A DNA stretch of 28,744 nt from Verrucomicrobia bacterium UBA1629 (GCA_002321305.1 DCMF01000006.1:1-28744); one strand, 5' to 3'. Shown: positions 7,832 to 14,630, numbered from the stretch's first letter. Translations and numbers: made by a program. Notes: generated by a model from the sequence alone, not told the origin.

Positions 7832-9127
7832 ATGAACAGACTCATGATTGGTGTGATGTGCCTAGCCGCCGTCGGGCAAATCTTTGCACAGGAGACCGCC
7901 CCGGCGCCGGAGGCGACCTCGCAGGAGCAGTGCGCGATCGAAGAAAAGGATGTCGATGCGATGATGGACGAGTACATCGCGTCCAAGGGCTGGGTCGAGG
8001 GCCTGAACGAGAAGGGCGGCAAGCGTTTCTTCGTCGCGAAGGGGACGGGCGTCATTCAGGCGCCGCGCGCCAGCCAGAACTACATCGATTCGCGTGTCAA
8101 CGCCTTCAACAAGGCGATGCTCGAAGCCAAGAAGGCGATGGTCGAGTATCTGGGCGTGGAGATTGCGACGGAGACGTCGAAGGAATATGCCGAGGGCAGC
8201 GCGGTCAGCCCGACTCCGACAGAAGGGCAGGAAGTCGCCGGGAAACTCAAGCAGTTCCTCTACGCGAAACTGAACAAGGCGTTGGCTACCGAGGGCATCG
8301 ATCCGGTCAAGGATCCAGCCGCCGCGAAGGCCGCGCTCGGCAAGCAGCTCAATTCCGAGAAGTACCGTAAGATGATCTCCACGATGGCACAGGCCAAGGT
8401 CCTGGGACTTCAGGCCGCCTGCACCTTCGAGGGTTCGCCGTCCTCCGGCAAGGGCGAGATTGGCGTCGTCGCAATCTGGAGCGACAAGCTCCAGCAGATG
8501 GCTTCGTCGCTCGTGACGGGGGCGCCCGTTCCGGCTGTCGGCGGCAAGAGGCCGATCGCGACGCAGGTCTCGTCTGACCCGAAGGTGCTGATGTCGACGT
8601 TCGGCGTTCAGCAGAAGATCGACGAGAACGGCGATCTCGTGCTTGTCGGATTCGGTCAGGCGGGTGCGATCAGCGAGTCGAAGATGTCGGCCAATGCCGC
8701 CAAGACGAAGGCGAGGCAGGCTGCCATGGCGGCGATCCGCGAGTTCGCGGGCGAGCAGGTCGCGGTTGCGACAGACACGCTCAACGCCGAGACTGCGGAG
8801 GAGTTCGAGGGCGGCGCTGAAGCCTACTCGAACGAAAGCGCGATGAAGGAGAAGATCAAGGCAGCGGCGGGTCGCATGAACATCGCCGGCATTGCGCCGC
8901 TTCGCAACGTCAAGTGCAAGCATCCGCTGAACGGCAAGACGGTCTTCATGTGCGCCGTCACCTGGTGCCCGAAGCAGGCGGGGCAGGCCCGTCAGCTCAA
9001 GGCAAGCATGGATAGGCCTCCGGCGGCGTCCGGCGCGGGTGCGCGTCCGGCTACAGTTCCGGCGGCGCAGGCGCCTACGGGGCCGCTCAACAGCCAGGGG
9101 CAGGGCGCCGATGAGGATGCGTTCTAA
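7832..9127 (+). CDS. exported DUF6844-like protein
   Basis: The 431-residue protein begins with a signal peptide (MNRLMIGVMCLAAVGQIFA) and reads GWVEGLNEKGGKRFFVAKGTGVI, then YIDSRVNAFNKAMLEAKKAMVEYLG. That arrangement recalls a family I know as DUF6844, but this is from memory. A second Ala-rich helix (KTKARQAAMAAIREFAGEQVA, residues about 288-308) repeats the LPP20/FlgT-like theme of its neighbours. Several cysteines occur in the C-terminal part (VKCKHPL, FMCAVTWCP). The last 45 residues are Pro/Ala/Gly-rich and probably disordered. An AAAGGAAA sequence precedes the ATG at good spacing. The end overlaps the next gene by 17 bases, indicating coupled translation. Confidence 0.65.
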   Translation: MNRLMIGVMCLAAVGQIFAQETAPAPEATSQEQCAIEEKDVDAMMDEYIASKGWVEGLNEKGGKRFFVAKGTGVIQAPRASQNYIDSRVNAFNKAMLEAKKAMVEYLGVEIATETSKEYAEGSAVSPTPTEGQEVAGKLKQFLYAKLNKALATEGIDPVKDPAAAKAALGKQLNSEKYRKMISTMAQAKVLGLQAACTFEGSPSSGKGEIGVVAIWSDKLQQMASSLVTGAPVPAVGGKRPIATQVSSDPKVLMSTFGVQQKIDENGDLVLVGFGQAGAISESKMSANAAKTKARQAAMAAIREFAGEQVAVATDTLNAETAEEFEGGAEAYSNESAMKEKIKAAAGRMNIAGIAPLRNVKCKHPLNGKTVFMCAVTWCPKQAGQARQLKASMDRPPAASGAGARPATVPAAQAPTGPLNSQGQGADEDAF

Positions 9128-9788
9128 GGCATCTGGCCTCGTCGGGGCCGTTTGCATCGCCTTGTCCGCTTCGGCGGACAGGGCGCATGACCTCTTCGAG
9201 GCCAATAAGGATGTCATTCTCGCCCAGCCGGTTACGGTCTGCGGCGAGGTGACGTTTTCCGTCGGGCGGGCAAGGTCGCCGCGCAATCGAGGCGACGCCG
9301 TCGGATACGCCAAGGCTGCGGAGCAGGCGAAGTGGAATCTCGGCGAACGGCATCGCGCGACGGCCGCATGGCCGCGTGACATCCTTGAGACAGAAAGGGA
9401 GGCCGCATGGCTTGAATACCGAAGCCGTCATCCTGAACACCTTTCCATTGTGGGGATGCAACGCATCTGGACGGGAAAGACGCCACCGGATAATTACATG
9501 GTAGTGCTGGGCTTCCCAGCGGATCAGGTCAATGTGCCGGAGCCGACGCCGGTTGAATTGAGGGAGGCGTTAGACAATGTTCGCGAGAGTAAAAGAAAAG
9601 CGGAAGAGGCGCGCGTACGGAAGGCGATGACGGCGAGTGGGCTTGGAGCGCAAACGGAGGAAACCACTTCTGCCGATAGCGTCTTTGAGGAAACAAGTGT
9701 TCACGCCGAAAGTCCCCGCCCTGCCGTAGCACCTGTTGGCAGGCAGATCAGGAGGCATGACGGTTTTGATGAGGACTTAATGCTGTAG
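9111..9788 (+). CDS. small exported protein, last gene of envelope operon
   Basis: The 225-residue protein starts with a short signal peptide (MRMRSKASGLVGAVCIALSASA). The centre contains VTVCGEVTFSVG, GDAVGYAKAAEQAKWNLGE and a strand YMVVLGFP, which again echoes the LPP20-like strand plus Ala-rich helix found in the three preceding proteins. The C-terminal 80 residues are charged and low in hydrophobics, probably helical and then disordered (LREALDNVRESKRKAEEARVRK). The ATG at 9111 overlaps the previous gene by 17 bases; a second ATG at 9117 is possible. No family is recognised. Its overlap with the upstream gene places it in the same operon. Confidence 0.6.
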   Translation: MRMRSKASGLVGAVCIALSASADRAHDLFEANKDVILAQPVTVCGEVTFSVGRARSPRNRGDAVGYAKAAEQAKWNLGERHRATAAWPRDILETEREAAWLEYRSRHPEHLSIVGMQRIWTGKTPPDNYMVVLGFPADQVNVPEPTPVELREALDNVRESKRKAEEARVRKAMTASGLGAQTEETTSADSVFEETSVHAESPRPAVAPVGRQIRRHDGFDEDLML

Positions 9789-9861
9789 CAAAATAACGCC
9801 ACATTGCGCAAAGGTGGCTGAATTCGGTGGCGGGGTGTTTGCGGATTGGGTGACGAAAGTG

Positions 9862-9912
9862 TCGGATTGAGGGGTCTGTCCCCTATTGCCGAGGGGCCTG
9901 TCCCCAATCCGA
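9862..9912. repeat. REP-like palindromic element with GGGGYCTGTCCCC motifs
   Basis: The outer ends are an 8-bp inverted repeat TCGGATTG/CAATCCGA. Inside are two short hairpins of the form GGGG-YCTGT-CCCC (9871-9883 and 9893-9905). The GGGGACAGGCCCC-type motif is known from REP sequences mobilised by RAYT transposases; no RAYT gene is present in the window. The remainder of the gene-free stretch 9789-10085 shows only a weak GCCAC/GTGGC hairpin near 9797 and no further recognisable signal. Confidence 0.6.
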
Positions 9913-10085
9913 ATTGTAGAAAACGCCGATAAACACGACATTTTGCGGAGATAGCCTAAAATGAGAATTAAATGCGGAAAATTCTGAAGAGGTACAGATA
10001 GGAATAGGAGTGCTGTCGCAAGCGTGTGCGGTGGCGCGCGGATGGGCGAGAAGTGGTGCGCGTGAGGCGTGAAGGTTTGCTGGCG

Positions 10086-10358
10086 TCAGAGAGGCTTTGT
10101 CTGCAGAGCCTTGAGTCCCGGGCAGATCTCGGCGGAGTCGGCATTTGTCAACGCGAAGGGGAAGGTACGGCACTTGTCGGGCTTCACGGGATGGAGGCGG
10201 CAGCGGTTGTGCGCGTCCAGCCAGACGCACGCGCCGTCGTCCGTGTTCCGCATCATCAGCGAACGTCGGCCAGGCGCGACTTCGGTCTCGTGCGTGATGA
10301 AGTCCGCTTCGCTCTGTCCGAGAAAGGTCGCGATGCGCGTGATCTCCGTCTCGTTCAC
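10086..10358 (-). pseudogene. YkgJ-type cysteine-cluster protein, 5'-truncated remnant
   Basis: On the minus strand, the frame encodes the C-terminal two thirds of a YkgJ-type (CxxCxxxCC) iron-sulfur or zinc cluster protein: NETEITRIATFLGQSEADFI, then CVWLDAHNRCRLHPVKPDKCRTFPF and a final EICPGL. The conserved cysteines of this part are present. The upstream in-frame sequence has no ATG and stops at a TAG after about 17 codons, so the N-terminal cysteine cluster is missing; only a GTG at 10358 could serve as a start. The rhuM promoter lies on the other strand just beyond the break, which suggests that arrival of the RhuM cassette truncated this gene. Confidence 0.7.
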
Positions 10359-10405
10359 GCGGCAGCCGCCGTTCGGGTGGACGGTCAGCGAGATCGTCTT
10401 CGGTA

Positions 10406-10414
10406 TGGTATACT
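10406..10414 (+). promoter_or_regulatory. extended -10 promoter TGGTATACT
   Basis: TATACT (10409-10414) preceded by TGG, with no clear -35 box. It lies about 75 bases upstream of the RhuM/Fic start and should drive that gene. Confidence 0.55.
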
Positions 10415-10495
10415 ATTGCTACTTTGATCGAAGCGCTAATCGAATCGGAATCAACGGGGGTTGATGCCGAGTCGACGCAATGAAAGGGCCGAGAG

Positions 10496-11434
10496 ATGAA
10501 CGAGAAGAACCAGCTTGTGCTGTTCAAGTCGAAAGACGGACAAGTCAGCTTGCCCGTGACGCTGGAGCGCGAGACCGTCTGGCTCTCGCAACGGCAGATG
10601 GCGGATCTGTTCGGGAAAGACCGAACGGTCATCGGGCGTCATATCCGAAATGCGATAGACGAAGGTGAGGTCGACGCCAAGACCATGTGTGCAAAATTTG
10701 CACATATGGGTCGGGATGCCGATCAGGTCTACAAGGTTGATGTTTATAGCCTCGACGTCGTGATTTCGGTTGGCTATCGCGTGAAGTCGCAACGTGGCGT
10801 CGAGTTTCGGAGGTGGGCGACGTCCGTGCTGCGCGACTATCTGCTCAAGGGCGCGGCTGTCAACGAAATGCGTCTGCGTCAGCTCGGACAGGCCGTCGAG
10901 GTGATGAAGCGCGTCTCGAACCGACTGGACGCGGAACAGGTCTTGGATGTCGTGAAGACGTACTCGTCGGCGCTTGACCTTCTGGACGCCTACGACCACC
11001 AGACGGTGGGCAAGCCAAAGGCGCGGTCGCGTTCGGTCGAGCTGACTTACGCGGACTGTCGTGCGTTCATCGACAGCATGAAGTTCGCGGAGACGTCGCC
11101 GTTTTTCGGCAATGAGAAGGACGGCTCCTTCAAGTCGGCGTTGGGCGCGGTCTACCAGTCCTTTGGCGGAAAGGATCTCTATCCGTCGGCACAGGAGAAG
11201 GCGGCGAACCTGCTTTATCTCGTCACGAAGAACCACGGCTTCTCCGACGGGAACAAGCGCATCGCGGCCGGGCTCTTCCTCTATTTTCTCCAGCGCAACA
11301 GGCTGCTGCTGCGCAAGGACGGCTCCAAGCGCATCGCCGACTCGACGCTTGTCGCGCTGACGGTCATGATTGCCGAGTCGCGTCCGGCAGAAAAGGAGAT
11401 GATGGTCAACCTCGTCATGACCTTCTTGGCCTGA
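10496..11434 (+). CDS. rhuM: RhuM/Fic family protein (virulence RhuM, Fic/DOC domain)
   Basis: The 312-residue protein combines an N-terminal RhuM region with a C-terminal Fic/DOC domain. The N-terminal part holds a helix-turn-helix-like segment, WLSQRQMADLFGKDRTVIGRHI (split by sense at residues 29-50), and the RhuM hallmark VYSLDVVISVGYRVKS at about 83-98. The Fic active-site motif HGFSDGNKR is at residues 247-255 with catalytic His247, so it should be able to transfer AMP or another nucleotide moiety to a target protein. RhuM-type Fic proteins are found in mobile islands and toxin-like modules. The start follows a GAGAG sequence. A 17-base palindrome TGTGCAAA-A-TTTGCACA lies inside the gene (10688-10704). 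Confidence 0.9.
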   Translation: MNEKNQLVLFKSKDGQVSLPVTLERETVWLSQRQMADLFGKDRTVIGRHIRNAIDEGEVDAKTMCAKFAHMGRDADQVYKVDVYSLDVVISVGYRVKSQRGVEFRRWATSVLRDYLLKGAAVNEMRLRQLGQAVEVMKRVSNRLDAEQVLDVVKTYSSALDLLDAYDHQTVGKPKARSRSVELTYADCRAFIDSMKFAETSPFFGNEKDGSFKSALGAVYQSFGGKDLYPSAQEKAANLLYLVTKNHGFSDGNKRIAAGLFLYFLQRNRLLLRKDGSKRIADSTLVALTVMIAESRPAEKEMMVNLVMTFLA

Positions 11435-11588
11435 AAGTCAGGAGAAGACGTTGCCTCACGGGCATCGCGCCGAAATTCGGGAAAGGGCCTCACAGGGGCT
11501 ACTGCTCCCGCATCAAGACGCCGATGGCGCCATCGACTCGTCCACGATCAGGCTGACGATGAACAGCTTCGACGAATTTCGCCGCGAC

Positions 11589-11724
11589 ACGGGCGGACGG
11601 AAATATGATATAATTTGTACGTCTTTTCGCGTGAGACGGTTCGCCGTGCGCGCGCGAGGGGACAAAATAGAGTTCGAGAACTGATTCGGGCGTCAAGCGA
11701 CTTCGTGTGCGCCGACATCCGCGT
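11589..11724. repeat. 136-bp direct repeat, copy A (promoter plus 5' half of leader)
   Basis: This segment is repeated at 12731-12865 with only three differences: two substitutions and one deleted A. It contains the extended -10 promoter (TATAAT 11609-11614), the 11-bp stem GTCTTTTCGCG/CGCGAGGGGAC (11621-11631 with 11653-11663), the inner ACGG-TTCG-CCGT hairpin (11636-11647) and the CAAGCGACTTCGTGTGCGCC hairpin. The sequence after 11724 is unlike the downstream copy and leads within 26 bases into the DUF3791 gene, so no terminator follows. The preceding stretch 11435-11588 contains no gene I can support. Confidence 0.85.
11606..11614 (+). promoter_or_regulatory. extended -10 promoter TGATATAAT of the DUF3990 cassette
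   Basis: TATAAT with TGA directly upstream. The predicted start, about seven bases after the box, is the first G of the 11-bp stem. It lies about 130 bases before the first cassette gene. Confidence 0.6.
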
Positions 11725-11750
11725 TTGTATCCGTTAATTGGGTTGCCAAG

Positions 11751-11993
11751 ATGAAAGGTTCATCCCTCACGTCAAAAGACAGGCAGAACTTGATCAACTA
11801 CATGGTTGTCTGCGTGAATGACTACGCGGACAGGCACGGACGCTCACCTGTTGATTCCTTTGACTATCTTTGCAGGAACAAGGGGTTGAGTTTCTTGGAA
11901 GAGTGTTATGACGCAGAGCACACGCTCTCTCTAGACGATGCGTTAGACGATCTCGACGAGGTCTGCAAGCGGCATGAGGGGGCGTTGAGGTGA
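11751..11993 (+). CDS. DUF3791-like small protein
   Basis: The 80-residue acidic protein (NLINYMVVCVNDYADRHGRS, then a DYLCRNKGLSFLEECYDAEHTLS segment) has the length and the FLEExYxxxH pattern of DUF3791 proteins, which I know mainly as partners of DUF3990 genes. It ends by overlapping the next start as GTGA, so the two are translationally coupled. As the first small gene upstream of a putative toxin it is the likely antitoxin or accessory partner. The role is inferred from context only. Confidence 0.7.
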   Translation: MKGSSLTSKDRQNLINYMVVCVNDYADRHGRSPVDSFDYLCRNKGLSFLEECYDAEHTLSLDDALDDLDEVCKRHEGALR

Positions 11994-12487
11994 AGCTGTA
12001 CCACGGGTCAAACATGGCGTTCGAGGAGATCGACCTTCTCTTGTGTCGCCCCAATAAGGATTTTGGGCGAGGGTTCTATCTGACGCCAGAACGAAAAGAT
12101 GCGGAAAATATGGCGCGGCGAACGGCGCGGCGTTATGGGGGACTGCCGTGTGTGTTGACATTTGACCTCAGAGATTCTGTCTTGGTGGACGTTCCTGTGC
12201 GTCGGTTTGTTCATCCGGACGAGTCGTGGGCGATGTTCGTCATGGCGAATCGCCGTCCTGAACGGCCCGCCAGCGATCACAATCGGGACAACCGCTACGG
12301 GCTGGTTGTCGGCCCAATTGCCAACGACGACCTTGCGTTGCTCTTCCGTCAGTTTGAGCTTGGTTTGGTGACAAGCGACATGCTCGTCCGAGAGATGCAG
12401 TTCAAGCGGCTGGCCGTCCAGTATTCGTTCCACACGGCGCAGGCGATTGCCGCTTTGGAATTCGTGGAGGCGACAAATGTCCATTAA
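11990..12487 (+). CDS. DUF3990 protein, ADP-ribosyltransferase-like toxin candidate
   Basis: The 165-residue protein begins MKLYHGSNMAFEEID and contains KDFGRGFYLT at residues 23-32, the hallmark of DUF3990. The 'YHGS ... GFYLT' arrangement resembles the NAD-binding region of ADP-ribosyltransferase-fold enzymes, so a toxin that modifies a cell target is the working idea, not shown by sequence alone. It starts with a GTG overlapping the stop of the upstream small gene by four bases and overlaps the downstream small gene by 11 bases. Together they form a compact three-gene cassette bounded by 136-bp direct repeats. Confidence 0.8.
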   Translation: MKLYHGSNMAFEEIDLLLCRPNKDFGRGFYLTPERKDAENMARRTARRYGGLPCVLTFDLRDSVLVDVPVRRFVHPDESWAMFVMANRRPERPASDHNRDNRYGLVVGPIANDDLALLFRQFELGLVTSDMLVREMQFKRLAVQYSFHTAQAIAALEFVEATNVH

Positions 12488-12692
12488 GCAGAAACAGCTG
12501 ATGGAATATGCGACGCAAGACTTAGTCGCGATGCTCGTTGAACGCGAAGGCCTTCCCGTTCTGGACGCGATGTCGGTTGTCTATCATTCAGACCTCCACA
12601 AGAAATTGCTTAATGTCGAGACGGGCTATTATCTTGAGGGATCCGAATATCTTTATTCGATCCTAATGGAAGAGATGCAGAATCACGGTTGA
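12477..12692 (+). CDS. small partner protein of the DUF3990 cassette
   Basis: The 71-residue protein (MSIKQKQLMEYATQDLVAML, then VYHSDLHKKLLNVETGYYLEGSEYLYSILMEE) has the 'S...KL...ETGxYxxxSxYxYxxL' pattern that I associate with short proteins found beside DUF3990 genes; it may be a second DUF3791-type protein. The ATG at 12477 overlaps the end of the DUF3990 gene by 11 bases and no separate promoter is seen. An antitoxin or chaperone role is possible. Confidence 0.6.
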   Translation: MSIKQKQLMEYATQDLVAMLVEREGLPVLDAMSVVYHSDLHKKLLNVETGYYLEGSEYLYSILMEEMQNHG

Positions 12693-12730
12693 GGCGGCAA
12701 TTCGGGCATCTTGTCGCTTACCGCTACACC

Positions 12731-12865
12731 ACGGGCGGACGGAAATATGATATAATCTGTACGTCTTTTCGCGTGAGACGGTTCGCCGTGCGCGCGCGAG
12801 GGGACAAATAGAGTTCGAGAACTGATTCGGGCATCAAGCGACTTCGTGTGCGCCGACATCCGCGT
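12731..12865. repeat. 136-bp direct repeat, copy B (135 bases)
   Basis: Nearly identical to 11589-11724. Unlike copy A it continues without break into the conserved 3' half of the structured leader and then into a three-gene operon. The two copies therefore bracket the DUF3791-DUF3990 cassette exactly, and recombination between them would remove it and leave one intact leader. Confidence 0.85.
12748..12756 (+). promoter_or_regulatory. extended -10 promoter TGATATAAT of leader copy 2
   Basis: TATAAT (12751-12756) with TGA directly upstream; no good -35 box. The predicted start at about 12763 coincides with the first base of the leader's first helix. Confidence 0.6.
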
Positions 12866-12954
12866 CCACCCTCGGATACCTTAAATCAATTTGCAACTGC
12901 AAAGCGATCGTCACGCGAAACCTGAGAAATTTCACTGATAGGCGATACCTTGCG

Positions 12955-12977
12955 GAGGAACGCATATGCGTTTCCTC
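12955..12977 (+). terminator. terminator-like hairpin 1 of leader copy 2
   Basis: Stem GAGGAA-CGC/GCG-T-TTCCTC with a bulged T, followed by TCTTCG. The T-tract is weak compared with copy 1, so termination here may be inefficient, but the position and stem are conserved. Confidence 0.5.
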
Positions 12978-13004
12978 TCTTCGTATTTCTATCTGGGCAG
13001 TCTC

Positions 13005-13042
13005 AGGGCCTCGCGTGGAACATGGAGAGAGGCTTTCTTTTT
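13005..13042 (+). terminator. rho-independent terminator 2 of leader copy 2
   Basis: Stem AGGGCCTC/GAGGCTTT (with G-U pairs) around a 16-base loop, followed by TTTCTTTTT. It corresponds to terminator 2 of the first leader although half of the stem bases differ. Confidence 0.65.
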
Positions 13043-13089
13043 GTGTCGGGTTGCCGCGCGGGAGCAGACATCGCACATAAAGGAATGCC

Positions 13090-14619
13090 ATGATCATCAA
13101 ATGCGGAATCTGCGGACAGGAAATGGAAATCGCCGGGGAGATTGCCGACGGGCAGGCGGTCCAGTGCCCCACGTGCGGGGAGAAGACCGTCTACTCGAAG
13201 CCCGCGCGCATCGACCTGCCGACCGGTGCGGCGAGGCCGCGGAAGGTCTCGTCCGCGCGCGCGTCCGAAAGCGTCGAGGATGTGCCGGAGCTGCCGTCCG
13301 AGGAGGCGCCGCCGAAGCTGCGGTTGCGGCGGCCTCAGCCGATGGCGTCGCAGACGTCCGACCGGGCGAACAATCTCGTGAACCAAGTCAAGGCGCGCGC
13401 CAACGCCAAGGAGAAACAGGCGAAGGCACAGCGGAGAAAGGCGATGTTCAGCAACGTCTTCGCGCTGCTCGTCCTGGCCGGCATCGGCTTTGGCGGCTAC
13501 AAGGCCTATCGCGTCTGGAAGAGCGGCGAGGCGGTCGAGCTGCCGTCGTCCGTCGAGAACATCGTGGAGAGGCTGAAGCCGGCAGACGCCGACACGGCGG
13601 AGGCCGCAGCGGCCAAGCGGGCGGCAGAAGATGCGGCGCGTGACGAAGCCGAGCGCCAGCGCGAACTCGAACGCAAGCGGCAGCGCGAGGCGAAGGAAGC
13701 CGAGGAGGCCGAGCGTCGCGCCGAGGAGAAGAAGCGTCTGGAGGAGTTTTTCGCGGTGCGGAACGGGTTCGCCGGCGCGAAGCTCGCCTACTGGAGCGAA
13801 CTGCCGAAGGAACAGCGGCCGGGCGTGTGCGAAGGCTCGTTCGGGCTTGTCATTCCGCGCGGACGCGGACGGTGCGAGTATTTCCAGATTGCCTCGCGGG
13901 CGGATGGGCTGACCGTCAGGAGGCTGTCCGACAAGGTCTCGCCCAAGGAGATCGACCGCGCCGAGTACGAGAAGCTGATGACCGAGCATGGCGGCTTCTT
14001 CCTGAAGGACGGCACGGCCTATTTCGTGACGGCGTCCGGCAACAGGAAGATCTGGACGGCGCCGACCAGACGAGGCGAGTCGTTCAGTCCGGCGAAAAGC
14101 GTCTTCGACGACGCCTATCCGATTCTCGGCGAACGGCTGATCGAGACGACGGGACGCGGGTTCGAGGTCTACTTCGCCATCGACGACAAGGCCGAGCCGA
14201 TCAAGGTGGGGAGCGTGAAGTTCGATGGTGAGGTCGGCTACGAGGCGTTCGAGAAGGTGGCGCGCGACATCGTCGTCCGGCTGAAGCGACGGGGCGAGCC
14301 GCCGAGCCTCAAGGTGAAGAAGACCAAAAGGACGGTCGTGTTCTACGACGGCTCGCACATCGCCAAGGGCATGAATGGCGTGACGAAGATTCCACGAAAA
14401 GAACCGACGAACAGGACGGACAGACGTCGGATGTGGGAATCAGGAGAATGGTATCGCCTTCGTGACATAGCTTTGCGAGAAGAAAGTGAGATTCGGCGAA
14501 ACCATGATGAGGCGCGGCGGAAACGCGCTGAATGGCAGGCGAAGATGAACGAGCCGCCGTCCGCGTTCGAGATTCGCCGCGTGCTGAGTGCGGGCGTCGT
14601 CACGGTCAAGCGGAAGTGA
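13090..14619 (+). CDS. zinc-ribbon membrane protein with coiled coil
   Basis: The 509-residue protein starts with a small zinc ribbon: Cys5-x2-Cys8 and Cys26-x2-Cys29 (CGICG ... CPTCG). A basic, Pro-rich linker is followed by one membrane segment at about residues 120-141 (FSNVFALLVLAGIGFGGY), then a long Ala/Glu/Arg-rich helical region at about 172-222 that resembles a TolA-like coiled coil, and a C-terminal globular part (DGTAYFVTASGNRKIW, YPILGERLIET). The topology would place the zinc ribbon in the cytoplasm and the rest outside the inner membrane. The start has an AAAGGA sequence upstream. It is the first gene after the leader and is 11 bases from the next gene. The function is unknown. 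Confidence 0.7.
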   Translation: MIIKCGICGQEMEIAGEIADGQAVQCPTCGEKTVYSKPARIDLPTGAARPRKVSSARASESVEDVPELPSEEAPPKLRLRRPQPMASQTSDRANNLVNQVKARANAKEKQAKAQRRKAMFSNVFALLVLAGIGFGGYKAYRVWKSGEAVELPSSVENIVERLKPADADTAEAAAAKRAAEDAARDEAERQRELERKRQREAKEAEEAERRAEEKKRLEEFFAVRNGFAGAKLAYWSELPKEQRPGVCEGSFGLVIPRGRGRCEYFQIASRADGLTVRRLSDKVSPKEIDRAEYEKLMTEHGGFFLKDGTAYFVTASGNRKIWTAPTRRGESFSPAKSVFDDAYPILGERLIETTGRGFEVYFAIDDKAEPIKVGSVKFDGEVGYEAFEKVARDIVVRLKRRGEPPSLKVKKTKRTVVFYDGSHIAKGMNGVTKIPRKEPTNRTDRRRMWESGEWYRLRDIALREESEIRRNHDEARRKRAEWQAKMNEPPSAFEIRRVLSAGVVTVKRK

Positions 14620-14630
14620 AAGGACGCTCA

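Larger units (their letters stand above)
12763..13042 (+). ncRNA. structured leader RNA, copy 2, with tandem terminator-like hairpins
   Basis: Hairpins in order: the 11-bp stem GTCTTTTCGCG/CGCGAGGGGAC (12763-12773 with 12795-12805, with G-U pairs) enclosing ACGG/CCGT with a TTCG tetraloop (12778-12789); the CAAGCGACTTCGTGTGCGCC hairpin; TTTGC/GCAAA (12890-12894 with 12899-12903); ATCGTC/GGCGAT (12907-12912 with 12941-12946) enclosing GAAA/TTTC; then two terminal hairpins. The plan matches leader copy 1 although much of the sequence has drifted; the 30-nt core 12883-12912 is unchanged. The next gene starts 48 bases after the last T-run and no other promoter is seen in between. Confidence 0.65.

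Noticed and set aside
6438..9382. Long minus-strand open frames of 464 and 506 codons
   Set aside because: They mirror the envelope operon, are rich in Arg and Leu repeats (RLRR-type) and have no ribosome binding sites or motifs; the plus-strand genes have signal peptides and proper spacing.
10026..10464. Plus-strand open frames over the YkgJ remnant
   Set aside because: The minus strand encodes a recognisable cysteine-cluster protein; the plus frames are its complement and include the rhuM promoter.
10688..10704. Palindrome TGTGCAAA-A-TTTGCACA as an operator
   Set aside because: It lies inside the coding region of the RhuM/Fic gene and encodes its CAKFA segment, so it can be explained by coding; a regulatory use cannot be excluded but has no other support.
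11671..11712. tRNA-like T-loop GTTCGAG
   Set aside because: No cloverleaf or acceptor stem can be formed around it; it is a small hairpin within the leader repeat.
11589..12865. Integron attC sites flanking the DUF3990 cassette
   Set aside because: The repeats are nearly identical, contain a promoter and lack the paired R/L core boxes with GTTRRRY; no integrase is present in the window.
13003..14358. 451-codon minus-strand open frame
   Set aside because: It lies opposite the zinc-ribbon membrane protein and is rich in Arg, Leu and His without recognisable domains.
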